From Paenibacillus tritici (GTDB taxonomy: Bacteria > Bacillota > Bacilli > Paenibacillales > Paenibacillaceae): a DNA stretch of 64,000 bases. This document shows, piece by piece, positions 7,906-16,662 of this stretch (within the stretch, counting starts at the first letter, position 1; each line of letters opens with the position of its first letter). Position numbers and translations under genes: made by a program. Under the pieces are notes generated by a model. That model had not been told where the DNA came from, ran no database searches, and saw only the letters and a program-made list of their open reading frames with translations. The stretch lies in contig NZ_JABMKX010000026.1 in the NCBI RefSeq assembly GCF_013204885.1, forward strand, positions 1 to 64,000, in the 5' to 3' direction.

Positions 7906-7985
7906 CCTTGTTCTCCTTCGAAATATAAGTACATCGATGTCTGTGAAAAGCGTATGATGATATAAAATTTTTTGCAAGCGATAAA

Positions 7986-8030
7986 AAAACCCGCACACCC
8001 CCTATACTAAAGAGGAGGTGTGCGGGTTTT
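7986..8030 (-). terminator. Terminator downstream of the TetR gene
   Basis: AAAACCCGCACACC and GGTGTGCGGGTTTT form a 14-pair stem; on the minus strand it is followed by seven Ts. It separates the TetR gene and the reductase remnant from the serine hydrolase. Confidence 0.88.
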
Positions 8031-8049
8031 GTCATACAGATGCTTTGCC

Positions 8050-8105
8050 TTATGGCAGCAGGTTTCCGGCAGCGCGGTAAATCTCGTACCATTCCTGGCG
8101 GCTGA
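8050..8105 (-). pseudogene. Remnant of an aldo-keto reductase 3' end
   Basis: On the minus strand these 56 bases read SRQEWYEIYRAAGNLLP followed by a stop, against SRQEWYEIYRAAGNVLP-stop at the end of the intact reductase gene at 9928-10848. DNA identity is 54 of 56 with 9928-9983. Nothing else of the reductase is here. The two copies bracket the TetR/membrane-protein pair. Confidence 0.88.
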
Positions 8106-8124
8106 AGGAATAGAATGAAATGAT

Positions 8125-8694
8125 TTATAATTCTTCGGCATAAAATGCTTTGGAGACTGCCTCTGTGGCTTTATCAATAAAAGCTGCAACTTTACCTGGG
8201 CTTTCCTTCAGACCGCTGCTCACCCACTTTTTAATAATGGCTATACTGCCATGAGCGGCAAACGTATACCAGGACTCAAACAATTGTGGATCATAATATT
8301 TTAATTCCTGCTTCCATCGCTCAATGGTTAAATCGTGACTGATATAAAGGATTCTTTCTAATAATTCTTTATCGCCATGCTCTGAGAACAGAACCTCACA
8401 TATCGTTTTATTCGCTTTTATATATTTACATAATTCATAAGATAGCTTTTGAGGGTTTGAAGAACTAATCCCAACTTGCTTAATTTCTTCGTAAAGATCA
8501 TTTTCGATCATTGCAAGAAGCTCAAACTGATTCGCATAGTGTGAATAAAAGGTGTTGCGATTAATATTTGCTTCTCTGCAAATGTCGGTTACTGTAATTT
8601 TATTGATAGACTGTTCTGTCAAAAGCTTCAACAAGCTTTCTTTTATAACCATTTTTGTATACCTCACTCTGTGATCTGTTTTTTTGTCTGACAT
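8125..8694 (-). CDS. TetR-family transcriptional regulator
   Basis: A 189-residue DNA-binding repressor. The helix-turn-helix is at about 33-53 (ITVTDICREANINRNTFYSH), the classic TetR signature; the C-terminal part is the variable ligand/dimer region. GGGAGG precedes ATG 8694. It is divergent from the membrane-protein gene at 8860 with 165 bases between, the usual layout for a repressor and its target. The region is AT-richer than the neighbouring reductase, which fits arrival as a unit with 8860-9819. Ligand unknown. Confidence 0.92.
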   Translation of the reverse strand: MSDKKTDHRVRYTKMVIKESLLKLLTEQSINKITVTDICREANINRNTFYSHYANQFELLAMIENDLYEEIKQVGISSSNPQKLSYELCKYIKANKTICEVLFSEHGDKELLERILYISHDLTIERWKQELKYYDPQLFESWYTFAAHGSIAIIKKWVSSGLKESPGKVAAFIDKATEAVSKAFYAEEL

Positions 8695-8817
8695 ATTATC
8701 CTCCCAAATTTAAAATAATGAAATAATAAATGAACAAATCTAATGTGATTTGTATGATAACTAACAGAAGTCAAACGAACAGCCTGTTGTTTTACTAACA
8801 CAGTGATATTATAATTT

Positions 8818-8838
8818 ATTTGAACATTCGATTCAAAT
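8818..8838. promoter_or_regulatory. Candidate TetR operator
   Basis: ATTTGAA and TTCAAAT form a perfect 7-base inverted repeat with a 7-base spacer, ending 21 bases before ATG 8860. Position and symmetry fit an operator of the divergent TetR gene; this is inference. Confidence 0.4.
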
Positions 8839-8859
8839 TAAACTAAATGGAGGGAAAAA

Positions 8860-9819
8860 ATGAGTGATATAACTGTAGTGCCTGTATGGATTATTCAAGA
8901 CATTATCGTCTTAATAGCTGCTGTTCTAATGGTTTTCTATATCCTTGATAAAGAAACACATCCTAAAACGGTTCTACTGCAATTTATAGGTTTTGTGTTT
9001 TTTTACGCAGCCGTTTTTGAAATTACTGCGTCATCGCTTGGGGAAGGTTTCTACGCATATGGGCGGAGTATTTTAATGTTATTTAATATACCGATTACTG
9101 TCCCTATTATTGAGTTTCTGATCATTTATTCCACTTTGCGTGTTCTAAAGTCTATAAATATACCATCATGGACGAAACCATTTATTACGGGATTAAGCGC
9201 TATGGTGTTTGACTTTTCATTGGACCCGGTGGCCGTTAAACAGGTATTTCAGACCATGGAAGGAAGCATTGCAAGATGGACTTATTATCCGCTGGCCGGT
9301 GAACCTCAAATCTATGGGGAACCAGTGATGAATTTTACAGGATGGATTTATATAGCGGGGTATTGGACAGTCTTTATTCTAATTGGGGAATGGTGGCATA
9401 AAAAGAAAGGCTACAGTAAATCCGTTGGTTACATCTATCCGTTTCTGGCGGCCATTGCGTCATTGGCTTGTATGTTCTCACCTTTATCTAACTTTTTTAA
9501 CTATATGGGGCCGTTCTTCGAAAGAACCTCTAATATGCAATGGGTGAATTTGATTGCACTTTCTGTAATTACAATCGGAGTTTTAGCATTAGCTTTCCTA
9601 AAGTTCTGGGACCGGAAGGTTATTTATTCAATCACTCCCAAAAAAGATTTTCCGATCATGTTTACTTTCTTGGGGTTCCCACTGGTTAATACAATATTTT
9701 GCCTGATAGGAGGTTTCACGGAAGTATTGTGGCTGGTCGTTCTGGCTCAGATCTTATTAATGTTAGCCTGGATTGGAATTTATAAGATGGGTAAAAAAGC
9801 AAGTCCGATCGCGAAGTAG
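8860..9819 (+). CDS. Integral membrane protein, carotenoid biosynthesis (CruF / DUF422) family
   Basis: A 319-residue protein with about eight hydrophobic helices. The core motifs FDFSLDPVA (117-125) and IYGEPVMNFTGW (151-162) resemble the conserved LDPVA...YG.P..NF.GW pattern of DUF422 carotenoid proteins, which include CruF, a membrane hydratase acting on C50 or acyclic carotenoid ends. No other carotenoid gene (phytoene synthase or desaturase) is in the window, so the substrate is unknown. GGAGGG precedes ATG 8860. It is probably controlled by the divergent TetR protein and lies inside the direct-repeat-bounded segment. Confidence 0.65.
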   Translation: MSDITVVPVWIIQDIIVLIAAVLMVFYILDKETHPKTVLLQFIGFVFFYAAVFEITASSLGEGFYAYGRSILMLFNIPITVPIIEFLIIYSTLRVLKSINIPSWTKPFITGLSAMVFDFSLDPVAVKQVFQTMEGSIARWTYYPLAGEPQIYGEPVMNFTGWIYIAGYWTVFILIGEWWHKKKGYSKSVGYIYPFLAAIASLACMFSPLSNFFNYMGPFFERTSNMQWVNLIALSVITIGVLALAFLKFWDRKVIYSITPKKDFPIMFTFLGFPLVNTIFCLIGGFTEVLWLVVLAQILLMLAWIGIYKMGKKASPIAK

Positions 9820-9822
9820 TTA

Positions 9823-9878
9823 AAGAAAACACCGCCAGACTTTAGACCTCTTTCGTCTAAAGCCAGCGGTGTTTTCTT
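9823..9878. terminator. Bidirectional terminator between converging genes
   Basis: AAGAAAACACCGC pairs exactly with GCGGTGTTTTCTT, with an inner GACTTTAGAC / GTCTAAAG stem. It lies between the stop of the membrane protein (9819) and the stop of the reductase (9928) and is U-rich on both strands. Confidence 0.88.
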
Positions 9879-9927
9879 GGAAGCTCCAGTCCTAAATGCG
9901 TATAACCAATCTAACCTTGCTTCTTCG

Positions 9928-10848
9928 TTATGGCAGCACATTTCCGGCAGCGCGGTAAATCTCGTACCATTCCTGGCGGCTGAGGGTAATGTCAGAGGCT
10001 TTGGCGATATCGAGCAGACGGGCCGTGTTGGTAGTGCCGACAATCGGCTGCATACGGGCCGGATGGCGAAGCAGCCAGGCGATAGCGATAGCCGTATCGG
10101 CTACACCCTTGTCCGCAGCGAGACGGTCAATTACTTCATTGACCTTGGGGAATCTCTCGTTGCCGAGGAATACACCTTCAAAGAATCCATGCTGGAACGG
10201 GGACCAAGGCTGGATGGTCATGTCATGCAGACGGCTGTATTCCAGGATGCCTCCGTCATGGACTACAGAACCGGCGTTGGTCATATTGACATTGAAGCCG
10301 GAGTCAATCATGCCGGTAACCATAATGCTGAGCTGAAGCTGATTGAAGAGCAGGGGCTGCTTAACGTTCTTCTTCAGCAATTCAATCTGCAACGGGTTCT
10401 GGTTGCTCACCCCAAAGTGCTTGACCAGACCTCTGCGCTCCAGATCATCGAAGGCTTCCGCTACTTCCTCCGGCTCCATCAGCGTGTCAGGGCGGTGAAG
10501 GAGAAGTACATCGACATAATCGGTCTGTAACCGCTTCAGGCTGTTCTCAACCGAAGTTACAATATGCTCTTTGGAGAAGTCGAAGAAGCCGTTGCGGATA
10601 CCGCATTTGGCCTGAATCATCATCCGGTCCCGCATGCCGGGATTGGCAGCCAGAACGTTGCCGAACACTTCTTCAGCTTTACCGCCGGCATAAATGTCAG
10701 CATGGTCAAAAAAGTCTATGCCAACTTCAAGAGCGCTATGAATGTGTACTTCGGCCTCTTTTGGCGATAAATCTGCAATCCGCATACAGCCTAGTGAAAT
10801 CTCAGCCACTTCAAGTGCACCATTAGCCACGTTAATTCTTTTTACCAT
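9928..10848 (-). CDS. Aldo/keto reductase
   Basis: NAD(P)H-dependent carbonyl reductase of 306 residues, close in style to YdhF of E. coli. The catalytic tetrad of the superfamily is visible: Asp48, Tyr53 (DIYAGGKAEE), Lys81 (QAKCGIR) and His118 (LLLHRPD). The C-terminal part (VGTTNTARL) is the cofactor-phosphate binding loop. AAGGAG lies 11 bases before ATG 10848. The gene is divergent from a MerR regulator, and its promoter has the 19-base spacer typical of MerR control. A fragment of an identical 3' end lies at 8050-8105. Confidence 0.93.
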   Translation of the reverse strand: MVKRINVANGALEVAEISLGCMRIADLSPKEAEVHIHSALEVGIDFFDHADIYAGGKAEEVFGNVLAANPGMRDRMMIQAKCGIRNGFFDFSKEHIVTSVENSLKRLQTDYVDVLLLHRPDTLMEPEEVAEAFDDLERRGLVKHFGVSNQNPLQIELLKKNVKQPLLFNQLQLSIMVTGMIDSGFNVNMTNAGSVVHDGGILEYSRLHDMTIQPWSPFQHGFFEGVFLGNERFPKVNEVIDRLAADKGVADTAIAIAWLLRHPARMQPIVGTTNTARLLDIAKASDITLSRQEWYEIYRAAGNVLP

Positions 10849-10883
10849 TAATTATTCACTCCTTCAATGAAAGTACTGTCTTC

Positions 10884-10914
10884 AGCTTAGACCTTAGAGT
10901 TAGGTGTAAGTCAA
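10884..10914 (-). promoter_or_regulatory. MerR-type promoter of the aldo/keto reductase
   Basis: Reading the minus strand: -35 TTGACT (10914-10909) and -10 TAAGCT (10889-10884) are 19 bases apart, longer than the usual 17. The spacer holds the near-palindrome ACCTAACTCTAAGGT. Such stretched spacers with a central operator are the hallmark of promoters activated by MerR proteins; in B. subtilis AdhR controls aldehyde-response genes this way. Confidence 0.7.
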
Positions 10915-11004
10915 TAGAATTATAGAGAGCCTTTTCATAGAAACGGATCAGTGGTATTTTATAAGTGAAGCCAGCAAAGCTTTACCCGGAAAGGAGTTAT
11001 ACTG

Positions 11005-11385
11005 ATGGGATACAGCATCAAAACCATAGCACAAAAAAGTGGACTGAGCCAATATACGCTGCGTTACTACGAACGGGAGGGCGTATTGCCGGTTGTGGCA
11101 AGGGATGTTAACGGCAACCGGTGTTTCGATGATGAGGATCTGGAGCTGATTTCGTTAATTTGCTGTCTCAAGGATACCGGAATGGCGATTGCCGATATTA
11201 AGCAATTCATTGCTCTTTCGAAGGAAGGCAGCGATGCGTTGTCCGACCAATGCAGGTTACTGCAGGAGCATAAACAGCATATAGAGGAGAAGATTCAGTT
11301 CTTTCAGAGCTTTGCCCAGAAAATAGATCATAAAATCGCTTATTTCTCCTCCTTGGCGAATGAGGCAAAAGCAGCAAATTCCTGA
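11005..11385 (+). CDS. MerR-family transcriptional regulator
   Basis: A 126-residue regulator. Winged helix-turn-helix in the first ~70 residues with the diagnostic RYYE (20-23), then a C-terminal dimerisation coiled coil. Cysteines are at the CC of LISLICCL and in QCRLLQ, compatible with AdhR-like sensing of electrophiles, but this is inference. AAAGGAG is eight bases before ATG 11005. It is divergent from the aldo/keto reductase, whose promoter carries a MerR-style operator, so that gene is the likely target. Confidence 0.9.
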   Translation: MGYSIKTIAQKSGLSQYTLRYYEREGVLPVVARDVNGNRCFDDEDLELISLICCLKDTGMAIADIKQFIALSKEGSDALSDQCRLLQEHKQHIEEKIQFFQSFAQKIDHKIAYFSSLANEAKAANS

Positions 11386-11398
11386 TTCCTGGCCTGTC

Positions 11399-12280
11399 TC
11401 ATGAGAAACGCTGGCGGTATTCCCGCGGCGATAACCCTTCCAGCTTCATGAAGCTGGAGCTGAAATAAGAGGCCTGGTTGAAGCCGACCTCCTCGGCAAT
11501 CCGGGCGATAGGGAAGCTGGTCTGCATAAGCAGCAGCTTGCTCTGGCCGATCCGGTAGCGGAGCAGATACTCCATGGGCGAACAGCCATATTCCTTGTTC
11601 ATACAGCGGGCGATATAGACCGGATGAAAGTTAAGGCTGTCTCCCAGCATGGCTGTAGTGATCTCTTCACGGTAGTGGGCACGGAGATAAGAAGCAGCCT
11701 GCTCGGCACATACAGTAGACTGGGAGCTGCGGTGCTCCGGGTTCACAGAGGCGGCCAGGTGCTGCAGAATATCCTGGAAGAGAATCTGCTGGCTGAAACG
11801 GACGGCTTCGAGGTGAGCGGTGTCCTGCAGTTGCTCCAGCCGGGTCAATACCTCATATACCTTGTCCGGCTGAAGCAGGGTGACAAACTGCGATAACAGC
11901 AGATGAAATGAGCTGATATTGAAGAATGAGGCAGGAAGCTCTCCTGCAGATTCGTTGGGATTACCGGAATCCGGTCCGGCTACGGATAATGGAGGTGAGT
12001 CATGGAAGGTCTGGAAGTGAAGCCAATAGTAGGAGGTCTCCTCCTTGCAGCCTCCGGTTCCGAAGTGGTGGCAGTCCGGGCGCAGAATTAAGGCATCGCC
12101 TTCCTTCACGACGAACCGCTGATCCTCTTCGCCGATATATAAGCTGCCTTGCCGGACTACCAGCAGATCAAATACCTTGATATGCTGGCGGCTCCGGTGC
12201 TGATAGCCGGGCTGGCAGTGATTGAAGCCGCTGGCAATGTAATGCGGCAGGGGAGGGATACGGAATAGAAGCGGATTCAT
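11399..12280 (-). CDS. AraC-family transcriptional regulator (cupin sensor)
   Basis: A 293-residue regulator. The N-terminal ~120 residues look like a cupin-type sugar-sensing domain (VVRQGSLYIGEEDQRF, GDALILRPDCHHFGTG). The C-terminal ~100 residues are the two AraC helix-turn-helices ending LEGLSPREYRQRFS. ATG 12280 is chosen because CAGGAGG ends eight bases before it; an upstream in-frame ATG (12301) has no ribosome site. It is divergent from the sugar ABC genes beginning at 12684, which it may control. Its stop is 13 bases from the converging MerR gene. Confidence 0.9.
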   Translation of the reverse strand: MNPLLFRIPPLPHYIASGFNHCQPGYQHRSRQHIKVFDLLVVRQGSLYIGEEDQRFVVKEGDALILRPDCHHFGTGGCKEETSYYWLHFQTFHDSPPLSVAGPDSGNPNESAGELPASFFNISSFHLLLSQFVTLLQPDKVYEVLTRLEQLQDTAHLEAVRFSQQILFQDILQHLAASVNPEHRSSQSTVCAEQAASYLRAHYREEITTAMLGDSLNFHPVYIARCMNKEYGCSPMEYLLRYRIGQSKLLLMQTSFPIARIAEEVGFNQASYFSSSFMKLEGLSPREYRQRFS

Positions 12281-12674
12281 TAGGATGGCCTCCTGAAGCA
12301 TGGTTTAGATAATGAAAGTTTAGATTGGAGAATTAGTACATTTTCCCGAGTATATCACCTATAATTTAATTCAAGCAAGTTTAAATCGCAAATCTGCCCT
12401 CTCTGTGGCCTATACAGATCTTTACCCCCGGATGCTGCTCTGATCAAGAGCGCATTCCGGGGCTTATTTGCGTTCAGCTGCAGTTACTGCACAAAAGTAT
12501 GATATGTGCACAGCCCAGTTGGCAATAAAATACAGGAATAGCCGGAAGCTTCACTATTCAGCCGCAGGCCACAGCTTCTATACTGGGGTCATCCATTGGA
12601 CGAAGCCATAAGGGCCATCAAGGGCGGAGGCTTCGGACCGGTACCGCGGCAACTTATATAGGCATAGGAGGAGA
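12281..12674. other. Intergenic region with a large stem-loop
   Basis: 394 bases between the divergent AraC and ABC-permease genes. A strong stem-loop lies at about 12427-12462 (CCCCGGATGC against GCATTCCGGGG, with an inner GCTCT/AGAGC). It is not followed by a T-run on either strand, so a leader structure is more likely than a terminator. TATAAT occurs at 12360-12365, but no convincing -35 goes with it. Confidence 0.5.
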
Positions 12675-12683
12675 GTGAAGGCT

Positions 12684-13706
12684 TTGAGACACCGCAAACG
12701 CAAGTCCGGTATACTGCTCGTCACCCAGCTTCCATTGAAGGGAACGGGCGGGCTATCGCCGCAGATCGTGTCCGGCACCCGTAAGGGAAGGAAGAAGGGC
12801 TTTTGGCATGAGCTGGTCCATAACCGGGTGCTGTTCCTGATGCTGCTGCCCACACTGCTGTTTTTCCTGGTTAATTCGTATTTTCCGATGGTCGGGGTGT
12901 ATTATGCATTCACGCAATTTGACTTCAATTCCGGGCTGTTCAACGCTCCCTTTGTGGGGCTGAAGAACTTTGAATTCCTCTGGAGATCCGGGACGCTGGT
13001 GAAGCTGACGCTCAATACGATCGGCTACAACCTGGCCTTCATCCTGCTGGGGAACGTGCTGGCGATTGTCTGTGCTATTCTGCTCAGTGAGCTGCGGGTG
13101 AAATGGTTCAAGAAGCTGACCCAATCGGTGATGTTCCTGCCGTATTTCGTCTCGTTCGTTATACTGAGTGTTATCGTCTACAACGTGTTCAATTATGATA
13201 ACGGTTTCCTCAATACGCTGCTGTCGCAATTCGGGGCGAATCCTGTAGATGTCTACAATAATCCGGTCATCTGGATTTTGCTGATTATTCTCTTTTATCT
13301 GTGGAAAAATCTCGGCTACAGCATGGTGATCTACCTGGCATCCATCACGGGCATCAGCGAGGAATATTATGAAGCGGCCAAAATCGACGGAGCGCATATC
13401 TTTCAGCGGATCTGGTATATCACGGTGCCGATGCTGAAATCGACTTTTGTCATGCTGCTGCTGTTCTCGCTGGGAAGTATTATGAAGGGTCAATTTGACC
13501 TCTTTTACCAGCTGATCGGCAATAACGGGGTGCTGTACAATACAACAGATATTCTGGATACGTATGTGTTCCGCTCGCTGAAGGTGACCTTCGATGTCGG
13601 GATGGCTACTGCGGCCGGTCTGTATCAATCGCTGTTCGGCTTCTTCCTGATCATGACGGTCAACTATATTATCCGTAAAATAAATGACGATTACGCGTTG
13701 TTCTAG
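12684..13706 (+). CDS. Sugar ABC transporter permease (LplB/YteP-like)
   Basis: Inner-membrane subunit of a CUT1-type carbohydrate importer, about six transmembrane helices. The cytoplasmic coupling loop EEYYEAAKIDGAHIFQRIW is the family EAA motif. TTG 12684 is taken as start because AGGAGGAG ends ten bases upstream; GTG 12675 in the same frame lies too close to it. A long basic N-terminal tail (RHRKRKSG, RKGRKKG) precedes the first helix. Followed 36 bases later by the partner permease and then a binding protein. LplB-type systems usually import oligosaccharides from plant polymers; the substrate here is unknown. Confidence 0.9.
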   Translation: MRHRKRKSGILLVTQLPLKGTGGLSPQIVSGTRKGRKKGFWHELVHNRVLFLMLLPTLLFFLVNSYFPMVGVYYAFTQFDFNSGLFNAPFVGLKNFEFLWRSGTLVKLTLNTIGYNLAFILLGNVLAIVCAILLSELRVKWFKKLTQSVMFLPYFVSFVILSVIVYNVFNYDNGFLNTLLSQFGANPVDVYNNPVIWILLIILFYLWKNLGYSMVIYLASITGISEEYYEAAKIDGAHIFQRIWYITVPMLKSTFVMLLLFSLGSIMKGQFDLFYQLIGNNGVLYNTTDILDTYVFRSLKVTFDVGMATAAGLYQSLFGFFLIMTVNYIIRKINDDYALF

Positions 13707-13742
13707 AAGGTGCTGAACTTGACGCGGAAGGAGAAGAAGAGC

Positions 13743-14636
13743 ATGACTATCAAAGACGATCATTATACCCGGCTATTGCAGGGAGTGGCCTACACGGTTA
13801 TTATCCTGGGCTCGCTGGCCTGTCTGATTCCGTTCCTGCTGATCATTTCCGCCTCCCTGACGGCCAATGATTCCATTATCAAGGACGGTTATCATTTCAT
13901 ACCGGCGCAGTTCTCGCTGGAGGGCTACAAGACGGTATTCACATTCCCCGATGAGGTGCTGCGGGCGTATGGGGTGACGCTGTTTACTACGGTGATAGGG
14001 ACGACGCTGGGGCTGTTTTTTATGACTATGGCTGGTTATGTGCTGGCCCGTAAGGATTTCAAATACCGCAATACCTTCTCCTTCTATATTTACTTCACGA
14101 CCCTGTTCGGCGGGGGGCTGGTGCCCTGGTACATTATGATCACCAAATACCTGCATCTGACGGACTCTTACGGGGCGCTGATCTTTCCGGGGCTGATGAC
14201 GCCGTTCCTCATTATTCTGATGAAGAATTTCATCCGTTCGGCTGTTCCGGAGGAGCTGTTCGAATCGGCCAAGATGGACGGGGCGGGGGATTTCAAAATA
14301 TACTGGCGCATTGTGCTGCAGCTCTCGATGCCCGGCATCGCTACTGTAGGTCTGTTCCTGGCTCTGGCTTACTGGAATGACTGGTTCTCCTCCTCACTGT
14401 TCATCAATGATCCGCATAAATATCAGCTGCAGTTCCACTTGTACAATGTAATTAACTCGGCATCCTTCATCGCTAATATGGGCGCGGGTACCGGGGTCAG
14501 CCTGGGCAGTGATCTGCCTACGGAATCTACCAAGATGGCGATGGCCATTGTAGTTACGGGTCCGATTCTGTTCCTGTATCCGTTTATTCAGCGTTATTTC
14601 GTGAAGGGGCTGACAATCGGGGCGGTAAAAGGTTAG
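13743..14636 (+). CDS. Sugar ABC transporter permease (LplC/YtcP-like)
   Basis: Second membrane subunit of the same importer, 297 residues with six predicted helices. The coupling motif is EELFESAKMDGAGDFKIYWR, and the end (YPFIQRYFVKGLTIGAVKG) is typical of the YtcP group. ATG 13743 follows AAGGAG at nine bases. No ATPase gene is in this cluster; such importers usually share a common MsmX-type ATPase encoded elsewhere. Confidence 0.92.
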   Translation: MTIKDDHYTRLLQGVAYTVIILGSLACLIPFLLIISASLTANDSIIKDGYHFIPAQFSLEGYKTVFTFPDEVLRAYGVTLFTTVIGTTLGLFFMTMAGYVLARKDFKYRNTFSFYIYFTTLFGGGLVPWYIMITKYLHLTDSYGALIFPGLMTPFLIILMKNFIRSAVPEELFESAKMDGAGDFKIYWRIVLQLSMPGIATVGLFLALAYWNDWFSSSLFINDPHKYQLQFHLYNVINSASFIANMGAGTGVSLGSDLPTESTKMAMAIVVTGPILFLYPFIQRYFVKGLTIGAVKG

Positions 14637-14747
14637 AACCATCTGACAGAATGTACCCTTACCGTATATCTGTTATTTCGGCTAACATAGAGTTACATGC
14701 CAGGGCGGGGAAGTATAGGCTCACAAAACTTTTAGGAGGGTTCATTT

Positions 14748-16331
14748 ATGAGAAAGAAAGCAGGCAGAAAATCTCTGGTAACGCTTACAACAGGCGTGCT
14801 CGCTCTATCGCTTCTGGCGGGATGCGGCGGGGGCAACAGTAATGGAAGCACCGGCAGCACCGGGACGGACAGCAACCCCGGCACTGCGGCCGCAACACAG
14901 GGGGCTGCAGCCACAGGAGCGGATACCGGTATCGACACCTCGAAGAAGGTGGAGCTGCAATTCTACATGCTCGGCGATGCTCCGAAGGATCTTCCGGCGA
15001 TTCAGGCTGAGATCAACAAGATGGCCCAGGAAGAGCTGAATGCTACCGTGAAGTTCAACTACACCAGCTGGACGGACTGGGATCAGAAATATAAGCTGCT
15101 GCTGTCCTCCGGCCAGGCGATTGATTTGATTTTTACCGCGGACTGGACTCAATATCAATCCTATGCGAAGCGCGGTGCCTTCCTGGCACTGGATGATCTG
15201 CTCCCTAAGGCGGCTCCCGAGCTGCAACAATTCGTTCCTGCGCCGATGTGGGAGGATGTGAAGGTGGACGGTAAAATCTACACGGTTCCTGCCACCTTCA
15301 AAGAATATGTAACGAACGGCTTTGTCTACCGCGAGGATCTGCGCAAGAAATATAATCTTCCGGAGCCCAAGGACTTGGCCAGCTATGAGGCCTATATGGA
15401 CGGCATCGCCAAAAATGAGCCGGATATGATGACGATGTCACTGAACAGTGATGTGGGCAATAACCTGCACTATATCTATACGGAGCTGCATAAAATGATC
15501 GGCGCTCTGCCGTACGGCATGGGTGTGAAGTATGATTCACCTACGACGGTATACTCCTACTGGGGTTCCGATGAGCAAAAAGAAGAGCTCCAAATGATGA
15601 AGCGCTGGGCAGACAAAGGCTTCATTCCGAAGAACGTGCTGAACATCAAGGATACGATGCAGGACCCGGTTACTTCAGGTAAAGCGGCCAGTATGTTCGG
15701 GGATAACCCTAACCGCTTCAATGATATGAAGATGAAGATCAGCACCACCCATCCGGATTGGGAGCTGGCGTACTCTCCCTTCGGCTTAACCACCGGTTAT
15801 GCTACACCTGTACATCCGATTCATAACGGGTTCGCTATTCCCAAGAGCAGCAAAAACCCGGAAAGAGCGCTGGCCTTCTATCAGAAGATGGTTCTGGATA
15901 AACGGTATAACCAGCTGACGCAATACGGAATTGAAGGCAAGAACTACACTGTAGAGGATGGGTATTACAAGCTGGTCGGCACCAGTACATCGAATGGCTT
16001 CACTCGTGAGGGTATGAACGGCTGGGCGTGGAGAAACCCGGAATTCATGCTGTTGGATAAGGGCTTCGACGGGGTGAAGGCCATCTTTGATGAGCTGGAC
16101 AAAATCCAGAAGCCGGATTTGTTCCTAGGCTTCGCCGAAGACTACACCTCCTATCAGGCGGAGAAGGCCGCGCTGGAGCAGGTTGAGAAGCAGTACCTGT
16201 TCCCTCTGGAAGCCGGACTCGTGGATGATGTGGATAAGGGCCTGGAGACCTTCATGCAGAAGGCCAAGCAGGCTGGCCTGGAGAAGATCCAGACGGAGTG
16301 GACGAAGCAGTGGGAAGCTTATGTAAAGTAG
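14748..16331 (+). CDS. Sugar ABC transporter substrate-binding lipoprotein (LplA-like)
   Basis: Extracellular binding protein of 527 residues anchored by a lipid. The signal peptide ends in the lipobox LAGC (Cys26), followed by a Gly/Ser/Thr-rich linker to ~60 and a large two-lobed family-1 binding domain (QFYMLGDAPKDLPAIQAEIN onward). AGGAGGG precedes ATG 14748. It completes the importer of 12684-14636 and ends at a terminator. The ligand is not evident; the length fits the LplA/YtcQ group. Confidence 0.93.
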   Translation: MRKKAGRKSLVTLTTGVLALSLLAGCGGGNSNGSTGSTGTDSNPGTAAATQGAAATGADTGIDTSKKVELQFYMLGDAPKDLPAIQAEINKMAQEELNATVKFNYTSWTDWDQKYKLLLSSGQAIDLIFTADWTQYQSYAKRGAFLALDDLLPKAAPELQQFVPAPMWEDVKVDGKIYTVPATFKEYVTNGFVYREDLRKKYNLPEPKDLASYEAYMDGIAKNEPDMMTMSLNSDVGNNLHYIYTELHKMIGALPYGMGVKYDSPTTVYSYWGSDEQKEELQMMKRWADKGFIPKNVLNIKDTMQDPVTSGKAASMFGDNPNRFNDMKMKISTTHPDWELAYSPFGLTTGYATPVHPIHNGFAIPKSSKNPERALAFYQKMVLDKRYNQLTQYGIEGKNYTVEDGYYKLVGTSTSNGFTREGMNGWAWRNPEFMLLDKGFDGVKAIFDELDKIQKPDLFLGFAEDYTSYQAEKAALEQVEKQYLFPLEAGLVDDVDKGLETFMQKAKQAGLEKIQTEWTKQWEAYVK

Positions 16332-16338
16332 AGGTGGT

Positions 16339-16371
16339 GCCCCGGAAGCCGTATGGCTTTTGGGGCTTTTT
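16339..16371 (+). terminator. Terminator of the sugar ABC operon
   Basis: GCCCC...GGGGC outer pairs and AAGCC/GGCTT inner pairs around GTAT, then five Ts, directly after the binding-protein stop. Confidence 0.85.
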
Positions 16372-16420
16372 GCTGTGGCGGGCGCGCTTGGGGCGCAGGT
16401 TGGTGCTTGGGCGCTTGGGT

Positions 16421-16559
16421 GGACGCTCCGAAAACGGAATGATGTTCCGATCGCTGTTGTGTCCGGATTTTTTGATTTTACCTTAGCGGTGAAAATCCGG
16501 ACACAAAGGCGAACGCTCCGCTTCTCCACATTCATTCCGTTTTCTCCGCTGTTTAAGCG
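16421..16559. repeat. Dispersed intergenic hairpin repeat, copy A
   Basis: A compound palindrome: outer arms GAAAACGGAATGA (16430-16442) with TCATTCCGTTTTC (16532-16544), inner arms TTGTGTCCGGATTTT (16457-16471) with AAAATCCGGACACAA (16492-16506). The stretch TTAGCGGTGAAAATCCGGA and the tail TCTCCGCTGTTTAAGCG recur in copy B at 39824-39971. Both copies follow the terminator of an ABC binding-protein gene. Confidence 0.85.
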
Positions 16560-16632
16560 CTCGGCGCAACGAGACCTCAGCCGCGGAGGCCGCGTCAGCC
16601 CTAAGGCCTCCGGGGCAGGAGGGGAGAGCAGA

Positions 16633-16662
16633 AGCCCGTCTCCATGTATCTGGAGACGGGCT
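16633..16662. other. Perfect 12-bp hairpin
   Basis: AGCCCGTCTCCA and TGGAGACGGGCT with a six-base loop. No T-run follows on either strand. It lies between the repeat element and the three short repeats, downstream of two converging genes, where it might still slow polymerase. Confidence 0.7.

Noticed and set aside
12427..12462. Intrinsic terminator between the AraC gene and the sugar ABC genes
   Set aside because: The stem is strong but no T-run follows on either strand and no gene ends there.
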